A DNA stretch of 16,305 nt from Burkholderiales bacterium. Its GTDB lineage: Bacteria > Pseudomonadota > Gammaproteobacteria > Burkholderiales > Burkholderiaceae_F. Under the pieces are notes generated by a model that saw nothing but the letters and a program-made list of their open reading frames with translations, was not told the DNA's origin and made no database searches. Location: assembly GCA_021298875.1 (NCBI GenBank), contig JAJTHJ010000105.1, positions 1 through 16,305 of the forward strand, written 5' to 3'. A program made the translations under genes and the position numbers. The stretch's first letter is position 1, and each line of letters starts with the position of its first letter. Positions 1 to 7,284 of this stretch are shown here, in pieces.

Positions 1-53
1 GGGGAGAGGGTTGAAAAGCCCCTCTCCCCCCGGGAGAGGGGTTGGGGTGAGGG
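1..53 (+). repeat. G-rich hairpin repeat downstream of argD
   Basis: The sequence contains a perfect 10-bp inverted repeat: CCCCTCTCCC at 19-28 pairs with GGGAGAGGGG at 32-41 across a CCC loop. It is followed by TTGGGGTGAGGG at 42-53. G-runs at 32-34, 38-41, 44-47 and 51-53, separated by loops of 3, 2 and 3 bases, meet the usual G-quadruplex pattern. The same layout (pyrimidine arm, purine arm, then TGGGGTG) recurs in opposite orientation at 4664-4699. The element lies just past the argD stop codon, so it could also act at the 3' end of that transcript. There is no T-run, so I do not call it a terminator. It may extend left of the window. Confidence 0.6.
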
Positions 54-92
54 AAGACCGCCGCATCCGAAGTCCCGGCATTGCAAAACTCG

Positions 93-1265
93 CTACTCGC
101 CCAAAAACCGCCGCACCAACGGCGCCAACCGCGCGACGATTTCGTCGGCTTCGCCTGTGCCGATCACGAGCGGCGGCAGCAGCCGTATGACCTTGTCCTG
201 CGTGACGTTGATCAGCAGTTTCGCCTCCAGCGCCTGTTTGACGAGTTCGCCGCAGGGACGGTCGAGTTCGATGCCAAGCATCAAGCCGCGCCCGCGGATC
301 GACACCACGCCAGCAACGCCTGAAAGTGCCGAGGCAAACCCAGCGCGCAGCCGCTCGCCCTGTGCGGCGGCATTGGCGAGCAAGCCTTCTTCTTCGATGA
401 TCCGCAGCGTCTCCAGCCCCGCGCGGCAGGCGAGCGGCCCGCCGCCAAACGTACTGCCGTGCGTGCCGGGGCCGAACACGCCCGCGGCACGCCCGCGCGC
501 GAGCACCGCGCCGATCGGCACGCCGGAGCCCAGCCCCTTGGCGAGCGTGATCACGTCGGGCGCGATGTCCGCCCACTGGTAGCCGAACCACTTGCCCGTG
601 CGCGCGATGCCGCTTTGCACTTCGTCGATCATCAGCAGCCAGCCGCGCTCATCGCACAGCCGGCGCAGCGCGCGCAGGTAGTCGAGGTCTGCCACCTGGA
701 TGCCGCCTTCGCCTTGCAGCACTTCGAGCCAGATCGCGCGGATGCGGCTATCGGCCGCGGCCGCGCGTTCGATCGCGGCCAGATCGTTGTGCGGCACGCG
801 GATAAAGCCGGAGGGCAGCGGGTCGAAGCCTTTGCGCGCCTTCTCGCTGCCGGTGGCGGCAAGTGTCGCGAGCGAGCGGCCGTGCCAGGCGCGCTCCATC
901 ACCAGCGTCTGCGCGGCCGGCTCGCCCTGCTGGTGGCCGAACAGCCGCACGAGCTTGAGCGCCCCCTCGTTGGCCTCGGTGCCGCTGTTGGCGAAGAACA
1001 CCTCGCTCATGCCCGACAGCGCGCACAGCCGCTCGGCCAGTCGTTCCTGCTCCAGCACGCGGTAGATGTTGGAGGTGTGGATCAACCGGCCCGCTTGTTC
1101 GGCGAGCGCGGCGACGAACTTCGGATGCGCGTGGCCCAGCCCGTTGACCGCGATGCCGGCCAGCGCGTCGAGGTAGGCGTTGCCTTGCTCGTCGTAGAGC
1201 CACGCACCTTTGCCGTGCGTGAACGCCACCGGCAGCCGGGCGTAGGTGTTCATCAAGTGCGACAT
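93..1265 (-). CDS. argD: Acetylornithine aminotransferase ArgD
   Basis: This is a class III (fold type I) PLP-dependent aminotransferase of the cytosolic arginine pathway. It converts N-acetylglutamate semialdehyde plus glutamate to N-acetylornithine plus 2-oxoglutarate. Visible motifs are FANSGTEANEGALK, which binds cofactor phosphate, IDEVQSG with Asp214 facing the pyridine nitrogen, and LAKGLGSGVPIGA with Lys243 as the Schiff-base lysine. I chose the ATG at 1265 (MSHLMNTYARLP), giving 390 residues, the normal family length. The open frame continues upstream for 34 residues into the divergent promoter and repeat region and looks non-coding there. A second ATG at 1253 is possible. No strong Shine-Dalgarno is visible. 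The gene stands alone, divergent from leuS. Related enzymes with other substrates (ornithine, succinylornithine) cannot be fully excluded. Confidence 0.93.
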   Translation of the reverse strand: MSHLMNTYARLPVAFTHGKGAWLYDEQGNAYLDALAGIAVNGLGHAHPKFVAALAEQAGRLIHTSNIYRVLEQERLAERLCALSGMSEVFFANSGTEANEGALKLVRLFGHQQGEPAAQTLVMERAWHGRSLATLAATGSEKARKGFDPLPSGFIRVPHNDLAAIERAAAADSRIRAIWLEVLQGEGGIQVADLDYLRALRRLCDERGWLLMIDEVQSGIARTGKWFGYQWADIAPDVITLAKGLGSGVPIGAVLARGRAAGVFGPGTHGSTFGGGPLACRAGLETLRIIEEEGLLANAAAQGERLRAGFASALSGVAGVVSIRGRGLMLGIELDRPCGELVKQALEAKLLINVTQDKVIRLLPPLVIGTGEADEIVARLAPLVRRFLGE

Positions 1266-1322
1266 GGTGGGCGGCGCCAATGAAAAACGCGGCGCGCGAG
1301 GGAGGCGCGCCGCGTCGAAAGA

Positions 1323-1328
1323 ATTATA
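1323..1328 (-). promoter_or_regulatory. Predicted -10 box for argD
   Basis: The minus strand reads a perfect TATAAT here, about 58 bases upstream of the chosen argD start codon. At the normal 17-base spacing there is no good -35 hexamer. The nearest TTGACA-like sequence, ATGACA, lies inside the left arm of the neighbouring inverted repeat at 23-base spacing, which is too far. This supports a start codon downstream of here and makes the longer upstream frame unlikely. No mapped transcript start is available. Confidence 0.5.
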
Positions 1329-1350
1329 GGGACGTGATCCGCCATCGGTG

Positions 1351-1428
1351 TTGTCATTCCGAGCCACAGGCGAGGAATCTCAGCGCACGTTCAGGCCGAG
1401 GTTCCTCGCCTACGGCTCGGAACGACAA
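1351..1428. repeat. 31-bp imperfect inverted repeat between argD and leuS
   Basis: Arms at 1351-1381 and 1398-1428 match at 27 of 31 positions when one is reverse-complemented, with a 16-base spacer. Each arm begins TTGTC and contains TTCCGAGCC, then AGGCGAGGAA. The core resembles the dispersed TGTCATTCCGAG...CGAGGAATCT intergenic repeats known from many bacterial genomes; that resemblance is from memory, not a search. It lies between the two outward-facing -10 boxes, so it may be outside both transcripts, or may form a hairpin if read through. No coding potential is apparent. Confidence 0.75.
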
Positions 1429-1444
1429 TCGGTAGTGCCAACCG

Positions 1445-1474
1445 CTGAACGATCACCAACCCCCTTCCTATAAT
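1445..1474 (+). promoter_or_regulatory. Predicted leuS promoter
   Basis: A perfect TATAAT lies at 1469-1474, 31 bases before the leuS ATG. It is followed by a GC-rich stretch (CGCCGC), the kind of discriminator often seen at growth-rate or stringently controlled translation-gene promoters. The best upstream hexamer is a weak CTGAAC at 1445-1450 with 18-base spacing. The predicted start would give a short leader with little room for attenuation. This promoter probably serves leuS, lptE, holA and proA. Confidence 0.5.
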
Positions 1475-1505
1475 CGCCGCACTCCCCGAAGCGACAGTCT
1501 TCCCC

Positions 1506-4136
1506 ATGAACGAGAAGTACAACGCGCAAGATGTCGAGGCCGCCGCGCAGTCGCATTGGCGCGCGGTCGATGCGTACCGCGCGGTCGAAGGCGCGGACGA
1601 CGCCGGCGGCAAACCCAAGCCCAAGTTCTACGTCTGCTCGATGCTGCCCTACCCCAGCGGCAAGCTGCACATGGGGCACGTGCGCAACTACACACTGAAC
1701 GATGTGCTGTATCGCATCCTGCGCATGCGCGGGTACAACGTGATGACGCCGATGGGCTGGGACGCCTTCGGCCTGCCGGCCGAGAACGCCGCGATCGACA
1801 AGGGCATCGCCCCGGAGCAGTGGACCCGCGCCAACATCGCCGACATGAAGGCGCAAATGCAGCCGCTGGGCCTGGCCTTCGACTGGAGCCGCGAGGTCGC
1901 CACCTGCGACCCCGAGTACTACAAGTGGAACCAGTGGCTGTTCCTGAAGATGCTTGAGCGTGGCATCGCCTACCGCAAGACGCAGATCGTCAACTGGGAC
2001 CCGGTCGATAACACCGTGCTCGCCAACGAGCAGGTGATCGACGGCCGCGGCTGGCGCTCGGGCGCGGTGGTGGAGCGGCGTGAGATCCCCGGCTACTACC
2101 TGAAGATCACCGCCTACGCCGACGAGTTGCTGGCCGCGCTGGAGAAGCTCGACTGGCCGCCGCAGGTCAAGGCGATGCAGGAGAACTGGATCGGCAAGAG
2201 CGTCGGGGTGAACTTCGGCTTCCCCTACGCGATCGACGGCGAAGAGAAGCTGCTGCGGGTGTTCACCACGCGTGCCGACACGATCATGGGCGTCACCTTC
2301 GTCGCCATCGCCGCCGAGCATCCGCTGGCCGCGCGCCTGGCGCAGGGGCGGCCGGAGATCGCCGCCTTTATCGACGAGTGCAAGAAAGGCGGGGTCGCCG
2401 AGGCCGACCTCGCCACGATGGAAAAGAAGGGCATCGCCACCGGCTTCACGGTCGTCCATCCGCTGACCGGCGAGGCGGTGCCCGTGTGGATCGGCAACTA
2501 CGTGCTGATGGGCTATGGCGAAGGCGCGGTGATGGGCGTGCCGGCGCACGACGAGCGCGACTTTGCCTTCGCCCGCAAGTACGGGCTGCCGATCACGCAG
2601 GTGATCGCCGTGCCCGGAGAGACTTTTTCGCTCGACGGCTGGCAGGAGTGGTACGCGGACAAGCAGCGTGGGGTTTGCGTGGTGTCCGGCAAGTACGACG
2701 GCCTCGACTACGCTGCTGCGACCGACGCCATCGCCGCCGACCTGAGCGCCAAGCGCCTGGGCGACAAGCAAATCCAGTGGCGTCTGCGCGACTGGGGCAT
2801 CAGCCGTCAGCGCTACTGGGGCACGCCGATCCCGATCATCCACTGCGCCGACTGCGGCCCGGTGCCGGTGCCCGAGCGGGACTTGCCGGTGCTGCTGCCG
2901 ACCCACCACGTACCCGACGGCAGTGGCAATCCGCTTACCAAGGACGAGAGTTTTCTCAAGTGCGTGTGTCCGCGCTGCGGCCAGCCGGCGCGGCGCGAGA
3001 CGGACACGATGGACACTTTCGTCGATTCGTCCTGGTACTACATGCGCTACTGCTCGCCGGATGCGGCCGACCGGATGGTGGACGAGCGCAACGACTACTG
3101 GATGCCGATGGACCAGTACATCGGCGGCATCGAGCACGCGGTACTGCATCTGCTGTACGCGCGCTTCTGGACCAAGGTGATGCGCGACCTGGGGCTGGTC
3201 AAGTTCGACGAGCCGTTCTCGCGCCTGTTCACGCAGGGCATGCTGCTCAACGACTGCTACTACCGCGAGGACGCCGCCGGCAAGAAGCGCTGGTTCTACC
3301 CCAGCGAGGTGCAGGTCAGCACCGACGAGCGCGGCCGGCCGACCGGCGCGGCGGCCAAGGAGGACGGCCAGCCGGTGCTGCTGGGCGGCATCGAAAAGAT
3401 GTCGAAGAGCAAGAACAATGTGGTCGAGCCGAAAGACGTGATCGAGCGCTTCGGCGCCGACACGGCGCGCGCCTTTGTGATGTTCGCCGGCCCGCCGGAT
3501 CAGAGTGCCGCCTGGTCGGACTCGGGCGCGGAGGGCGTGTACCGCTTCCTGCGCCGGCTGTGGACCTACTGCCAAACGCATGCGGCCACTGTTGCGACCG
3601 CGCCGACGCTTGAAGGGCAGGAACTCTCCGCCGAACTCAAGGCGCTGCGCCGCGAGATTCACGCTCGACTCAAGCAGGCCGACTTCGACTACGCGCGGAT
3701 GCAGTACAACACCGTGGTCTCGGCGGCGATGATCATGCTCAACGCGCTGGACGCAGCCAAGCTCGGCGCGGAGCCGGCAGCGCGCGCGGTGCAGCGCGAG
3801 AGCCTGTCGATCCTGCTGCGCGTGCTGTACCCGATCGCGCCGCACATTACCCACGCGCTATGGAGCGAACTCGGCTACGCCGCGCAGATGGGCGACCTGC
3901 TCGACGCTCCTTGGCCGCAAGCCGACCCCGCCGCGCTGGTGCAGGACGAAATCGAGATCGCCGTGCAGGTCAACGGCAAGTTGCGCGGCGCGATCCGCGT
4001 GCCGACCGCGGCGGACGATGCAGCGATCACCGCCGCCGCGCTGGCCGACGCCAACGTCGCCAAGTTCGTCGCCGGCCAGCCCTTGAAGTTTTCCAAGGTG
4101 CTGCGCAACCGCAACCTGATGACGCTGGCGGTGTAG
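1506..4136 (+). CDS. leuS: Leucyl-tRNA synthetase LeuS
   Basis: This class I aminoacyl-tRNA synthetase charges tRNA-Leu in the cytoplasm. At 876 residues it is close to the 860 of E. coli LeuRS. The catalytic domain carries the HIGH-type motif HMGH at 55-58 and KMSKS at 631-635. The CP1 editing domain contains the threonine-rich VFTTRADTIMG (about 252-262) and MGVPAHDERD (343-352); Asp349 corresponds to the editing aspartate. A zinc-ribbon insert has CADC (Cys447, Cys450) and CVCPRC (Cys488, Cys491). The final third is the anticodon-binding and C-terminal domain. The start MNEKYNAQDVE follows the promoter directly. leuS leads the leuS-lptE-holA-proA run, and its stop lies three bases before the lptE ATG. 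Confidence 0.98.
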   Translation: MNEKYNAQDVEAAAQSHWRAVDAYRAVEGADDAGGKPKPKFYVCSMLPYPSGKLHMGHVRNYTLNDVLYRILRMRGYNVMTPMGWDAFGLPAENAAIDKGIAPEQWTRANIADMKAQMQPLGLAFDWSREVATCDPEYYKWNQWLFLKMLERGIAYRKTQIVNWDPVDNTVLANEQVIDGRGWRSGAVVERREIPGYYLKITAYADELLAALEKLDWPPQVKAMQENWIGKSVGVNFGFPYAIDGEEKLLRVFTTRADTIMGVTFVAIAAEHPLAARLAQGRPEIAAFIDECKKGGVAEADLATMEKKGIATGFTVVHPLTGEAVPVWIGNYVLMGYGEGAVMGVPAHDERDFAFARKYGLPITQVIAVPGETFSLDGWQEWYADKQRGVCVVSGKYDGLDYAAATDAIAADLSAKRLGDKQIQWRLRDWGISRQRYWGTPIPIIHCADCGPVPVPERDLPVLLPTHHVPDGSGNPLTKDESFLKCVCPRCGQPARRETDTMDTFVDSSWYYMRYCSPDAADRMVDERNDYWMPMDQYIGGIEHAVLHLLYARFWTKVMRDLGLVKFDEPFSRLFTQGMLLNDCYYREDAAGKKRWFYPSEVQVSTDERGRPTGAAAKEDGQPVLLGGIEKMSKSKNNVVEPKDVIERFGADTARAFVMFAGPPDQSAAWSDSGAEGVYRFLRRLWTYCQTHAATVATAPTLEGQELSAELKALRREIHARLKQADFDYARMQYNTVVSAAMIMLNALDAAKLGAEPAARAVQRESLSILLRVLYPIAPHITHALWSELGYAAQMGDLLDAPWPQADPAALVQDEIEIAVQVNGKLRGAIRVPTAADDAAITAAALADANVAKFVAGQPLKFSKVLRNRNLMTLAV

Positions 4137-4139
4137 CCG

Positions 4140-4628
4140 ATGCGCCGCCGCGCACTGCTGCTCGGCTCCGCCTGCGCGTTGGGGTTGAGCGCCTGCGGCT
4201 TCCGGCTGCGCGGCTCGGCCACGCTGCCGTTCGACACGCTATACCTCGCCTTGCCGGCCAATTCATCTTTCGGCGCGGAACTCGCGCGCAACCTGCGCGC
4301 CGGCACCAACGTCAAGCTCGTGGACAAGCGCGACGAAGCGCAGGCGATCCTCGAAGTCGGCGCAGACACGCGCGACCGCGAGGTGGTCTCGGTCAACGCG
4401 CAAGGCCAGGTGCGCGAGGTGCGGCTGCGGCAGACGGTCACCGTCCGCGTGACCGACGGCAAGGGCCGCGACTTCCTCCCGAGCACCACGCTCTTCACGC
4501 GCCGCGACGTGAGCTACGACGAGCGGCAGGTGCTTGCCAGCCAGGCCGAAGAAGCGCTGATCTACCGCGACATGCAGACCGACCTCGTGCAGCAACTGCT
4601 GCGGCGGCTGTCGGCCTTGCAGCCGTAG
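4140..4628 (+). CDS. lptE: LPS-assembly lipoprotein LptE
   Basis: LptE plugs the LptD barrel in the outer membrane and helps deliver lipopolysaccharide to the cell surface. The 162-residue product starts MRRRALLLGSACALGLSACG: a short basic N-region, a hydrophobic core and a lipobox LSAC, with Cys19 as the predicted lipidated residue after signal peptidase II cleavage. The mature part begins CGFRLRG, a typical LptE opening. The position between leuS and holA is the same as for E. coli lptE (rlpB), which strongly supports the assignment because sequence conservation in this family is low. The start is only three bases after the leuS stop, so translation is probably coupled. The gene is followed by an unusual repeat-filled gap. 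Confidence 0.93.
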   Translation: MRRRALLLGSACALGLSACGFRLRGSATLPFDTLYLALPANSSFGAELARNLRAGTNVKLVDKRDEAQAILEVGADTRDREVVSVNAQGQVREVRLRQTVTVRVTDGKGRDFLPSTTLFTRRDVSYDERQVLASQAEEALIYRDMQTDLVQQLLRRLSALQP

Positions 4629-4661
4629 CGGCCGCGCTTGGCGCAATGGTGGTGCGTCGCT

Positions 4662-4818
4662 CGCCCCCACCCCAGCCCTCCCCCGCAGGCGGGGGAGGGA
4701 GAAAACCCCCTCCCCTGCGAAGCGGGGGGCGGAGGCGGGGTTTCGCGAAGCGCAGCTCCGCGCCGCTGGAGCGGCGAGGCCTTGCAAGGCCGAGACTGGA
4801 CGGGCTGGGGTGGGGGCG
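4662..4818. repeat. 157-bp palindromic element with 17-bp perfect terminal inverted repeats, between lptE and holA
   Basis: The left end CGCCCCCACCCCAGCCC (4662-4678) is the exact reverse complement of 4802-4818. Inside are further palindromes. CCCTCCCCCGC (4676-4686) faces GCGGGGGAGGG (4689-4699). An imperfect arm pair of AAACCCC and GGGGTTT type spans about 4703-4743. GGCCTTGCAAGGCC at 4778-4791 is a 14-bp perfect palindrome. The left part, read on the minus strand, matches the hairpin plus TGGGGTG layout at 1-53. C-runs at 4664-4684 give a G-quadruplex pattern on the minus strand. I see no convincing coding frame. The element fits a non-autonomous, MITE-like or REP-like insertion in the spacer of an otherwise compact operon, but no target duplication was identified. 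Confidence 0.65.
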
Positions 4819-4854
4819 CTGGACGCCGCAAATTGGCACAGGCAATCGAGACGA

Positions 4855-5874
4855 ATGCAATTGAAGCTCGACGCCCTGGCCGCGCACCTGGCGCGCGGCC
4901 CGCTCAAGCCCGTTTACACAGTGAGCGGCGACGAGCCGCTGCTGGCGATCGAAGCCACCGACGCGATCCGCGCTGCCGCCCGCCGGGCCGGCTACAGCGA
5001 GCGCGAGGTCGTGCACGCCGATGCGCGCACCGACTGGTCGACTTTGCAAGGTGCGGCGGCCGGCCTGTCGCTGTTTGCGCAGAAGCGCATCCTCGAAGTG
5101 CGCCTGCCCACCGGCAAGCCGGGCAAGGCCGGCGCCGAGGCGCTGGCGGAACTGGCTGCATCCGCCACCGACGACCTGCTGTTGCTGATCGCGCTGCCCA
5201 AGCTGGACCGCAAGGCGCGCGAGGCGGCCTGGCCCACGGCGCTCGACCGCGCCGGCGCGTGGATCGATGTATCCAAGGTCGAGCGCGACGCGCTGCCCGC
5301 ATGGATCGCCGCGCGCCTGGCGCGCCGGCAACAGCAGGCGCCGCGCGAGGCGCTGGAGTTCATCGCCGACCGCGTGGAGGGCAACCTGCTCGCCGCGCAC
5401 CAGGAGATTCAGAAGCTCGCGCTGCTGCATCCCGCGGGCGCGTTGACGCTGGAGCAGGTGACCGACAGCGTGCTCAACGTCGCGCGCTACGAAGTCTTTG
5501 GCCTGCCGCTGGCCATGCTCGCCAGCGACCGCAAGCGCGTGCTGCGCACGATGGATGGGCTGCGTGCCGAGGGCGAGCCCTTGCCGCTGGTGCTGTGGGC
5601 GATTGCCGAAGAGGTGCGCACGCTGCTGCGGGTGCGCGCGGCGCTGGATCGCGGCGAGAGTTATGCGCAGGCCGCGCGCGCCGTGTGGGTGCGGCGCGAG
5701 AAAGAAACCGCCACCCAGCGCGCGGTGCAGCGGCTGGATACGCCGCGCCTGACCAAGCTGCTCGCGCGCTGCGCGGTGGCGGACGGCGCGTTCAAGGGCC
5801 TGCGCCCGCGCGAGGCGGACAGCGACCCGTGGCTAGAATTGACCGACATCGCGCTCACCGTCGCCTCTGCATGA
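4855..5874 (+). CDS. holA: DNA polymerase III delta subunit HolA
   Basis: HolA is the delta subunit of the clamp loader. It binds and opens the beta sliding clamp during replication. The N-terminal region MQLKLDALAAHLARG followed by VYTVSGDEPLLAIEA is typical of proteobacterial delta, where GDEPLL is the conserved family signature. The rest fits the AAA+-like domains II and III, with an NLLAAHQEIQKLALL segment characteristic of the family. I chose the ATG at 4855 (339 residues); the frame is open 15 codons further up, but those codons lie in the repeat element. The position after lptE and before proA matches other betaproteobacteria. The stop overlaps the proA start in an ATGA, which implies coupled translation. 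Confidence 0.95.
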   Translation: MQLKLDALAAHLARGPLKPVYTVSGDEPLLAIEATDAIRAAARRAGYSEREVVHADARTDWSTLQGAAAGLSLFAQKRILEVRLPTGKPGKAGAEALAELAASATDDLLLLIALPKLDRKAREAAWPTALDRAGAWIDVSKVERDALPAWIAARLARRQQQAPREALEFIADRVEGNLLAAHQEIQKLALLHPAGALTLEQVTDSVLNVARYEVFGLPLAMLASDRKRVLRTMDGLRAEGEPLPLVLWAIAEEVRTLLRVRAALDRGESYAQAARAVWVRREKETATQRAVQRLDTPRLTKLLARCAVADGAFKGLRPREADSDPWLELTDIALTVASA

Positions 5875-7172
5875 ACGCACCGCTCGACCCCGCTCTGGCC
5901 GCCGGCAGCTTGGCGGCGACCATGCAGACGCTCGGCCAAGGCGCGCGCGCGGCGAGCGCGGAGTTGGCACGTGCCTCCACCGCCGCCAAGGACGACGCGC
6001 TGCTGAAGATGGCGCAGGCGATCCGCGCGCGGCGTGCCGACATCGCCGCCGCCAACGCGCGCGACGTCGATCGCGCCGCGGCCAGCGGCCTGGCCGCTGC
6101 GCTGCTCGACCGGCTGCGGCTGACCGACAAGAACATCGAGCAGATGGCGCAGGGGCTGGAGCAGATCGTGCAATTACCCGATCCGATCGGCGCCATCAGC
6201 GACATGCGCACGATGCCCTCGGGCATCCAGGTCGGGCGGATGCGCGTGCCGCTGGGCGTGGTGGCGATCATTTACGAAAGCCGGCCCAACGTCACGATCG
6301 ACGCCGCCGGCCTGGCGCTGAAAAGCGGCAACGCCGCGATCCTGCGCGGTGGCTCGGAGGCGATCGAATGCAACCGGCTGCTGGCGCAACTGGTGGCCGA
6401 GGCCATCGCCGCCGCCGGCCTGCCGCGCGACGCGGTGCAACTGGTGGACACCACCGACCGCGCCGCCGTCGGCCTGCTGGTAACGATGCCCGAGTACGTG
6501 GACATCGTCGTGCCGCGCGGCGGCCGTGGACTGATCGAGCGGCTGATGCGCGAGAGCCGCGTGTCGATGATCAAACATCTGGACGGCATCTGCCACGTGT
6601 ACGTGGATGCGGGCGCCGATCTGGAAATGGCGATCGCCATCGCCGACAACGCCAAGACGCAGCGCTACGGCACCTGCAACACGATGGAAACGCTGCTGGT
6701 GCACGAGGGCATCGCCGCCGCGCTGCTGGGGCCGCTGGGGCGCATCTACGCCGACAAGGGCGTGGAGTTGCGCGGCTGCCCGGCCACGCAGGCGTTGCTC
6801 GCTGCCGCGGGCCTGCCATGCAGTGCGGCGACCGAAGAAGACTGGCGCACCGAGTATCTGGCGCCGGTGCTCGCAATCCGCGTGGTGCCGACGCTGGACG
6901 CGGCCATCGAGCACATCAACACGTTCGGCAGCAAACACACGGACGCCATCGTCACCCGCGACTACGCGCATGCCATGCGCTTCCTGCGCGAAGTCGATTC
7001 CGCCTCGGTGATGGTCAACGCCTCCACCCGCTTTGCCGACGGCTTCGAGTACGGCCTGGGCGCGGAGATCGGCATCAGCAACGACAAGCTGCACGCCCGC
7101 GGCCCGGTGGGACTGGAAGGGCTGACGTCGTTGAAGTACGTGGTGTTTGGGCACGGGGAAGTCAGGACGTGA
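5871..7172 (+). CDS. proA: Gamma-glutamyl phosphate reductase ProA
   Basis: ProA reduces gamma-glutamyl phosphate with NADPH to glutamate-5-semialdehyde, the second step of proline synthesis. It belongs to the aldehyde dehydrogenase superfamily. The product has 433 residues against 417 in E. coli, the excess being a short variable N-terminus. Visible motifs are VPLGVVAIIYESRPNVT, LKSGNAAILRGGSEA, VPRGGRGLI in the cofactor domain, and YGTCNTMET with catalytic Cys269. The C-terminal part contains EYGLGAEIGIS and ends GLTSLKYVVFGHGEV. The start overlaps the holA stop by four bases (ATGA). The TGA stop at 7170-7172 lies at the edge of a downstream inverted repeat. proB is not in this window, and proC is about 5.8 kb away. 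Confidence 0.97.
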   Translation: MNAPLDPALAAGSLAATMQTLGQGARAASAELARASTAAKDDALLKMAQAIRARRADIAAANARDVDRAAASGLAAALLDRLRLTDKNIEQMAQGLEQIVQLPDPIGAISDMRTMPSGIQVGRMRVPLGVVAIIYESRPNVTIDAAGLALKSGNAAILRGGSEAIECNRLLAQLVAEAIAAAGLPRDAVQLVDTTDRAAVGLLVTMPEYVDIVVPRGGRGLIERLMRESRVSMIKHLDGICHVYVDAGADLEMAIAIADNAKTQRYGTCNTMETLLVHEGIAAALLGPLGRIYADKGVELRGCPATQALLAAAGLPCSAATEEDWRTEYLAPVLAIRVVPTLDAAIEHINTFGSKHTDAIVTRDYAHAMRFLREVDSASVMVNASTRFADGFEYGLGAEIGISNDKLHARGPVGLEGLTSLKYVVFGHGEVRT

Positions 7173-7273
7173 TCCGTTGACCGTGGTCCGTGATCCGTTG
7201 TAAGCAGCAAACCGCTGCCGACGACCAACGAGGCACAATCGCAACGGGCCACGGATCACCGATCACGGATCAC
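7169..7273. repeat. Imperfect 32-bp inverted repeat between proA and the isomerase gene
   Basis: Arms at 7169-7200 and 7242-7273 match at about 25 of 32 positions when one is reverse-complemented. Each arm is built from GTGATCCGT units, and the right arm also reads as CACGGATCAC after GGATCACCGATC. The left arm supplies the TGA stop of proA. The right arm ends 11 bases before the next ATG. An 11-bp direct repeat, ACGACCAACGA, occurs at 7221-7231 and 7272-7282. This looks like a dispersed intergenic palindrome. In RNA it could fold into a long hairpin next to the isomerase start codon. Confidence 0.65.
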
Positions 7274-7284
7274 GACCAACGACT

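Noticed and set aside
1410..3854. 814-codon open frame on the minus strand opposite leuS
   Set aside because: It is antisense to a certain leuS gene. Its composition (very rich in Arg, His, Val, Gly and Ala) is the usual by-product of GC-rich codon use, and it has no recognisable domain or ribosome site.
4638..7172. 844-codon frame that would fuse a new N-terminal half to ProA
   Set aside because: The extra sequence runs through the palindromic element and then through holA in the wrong frame. holA is unmistakable in its own frame, and proA has its own ATG overlapping the holA stop.
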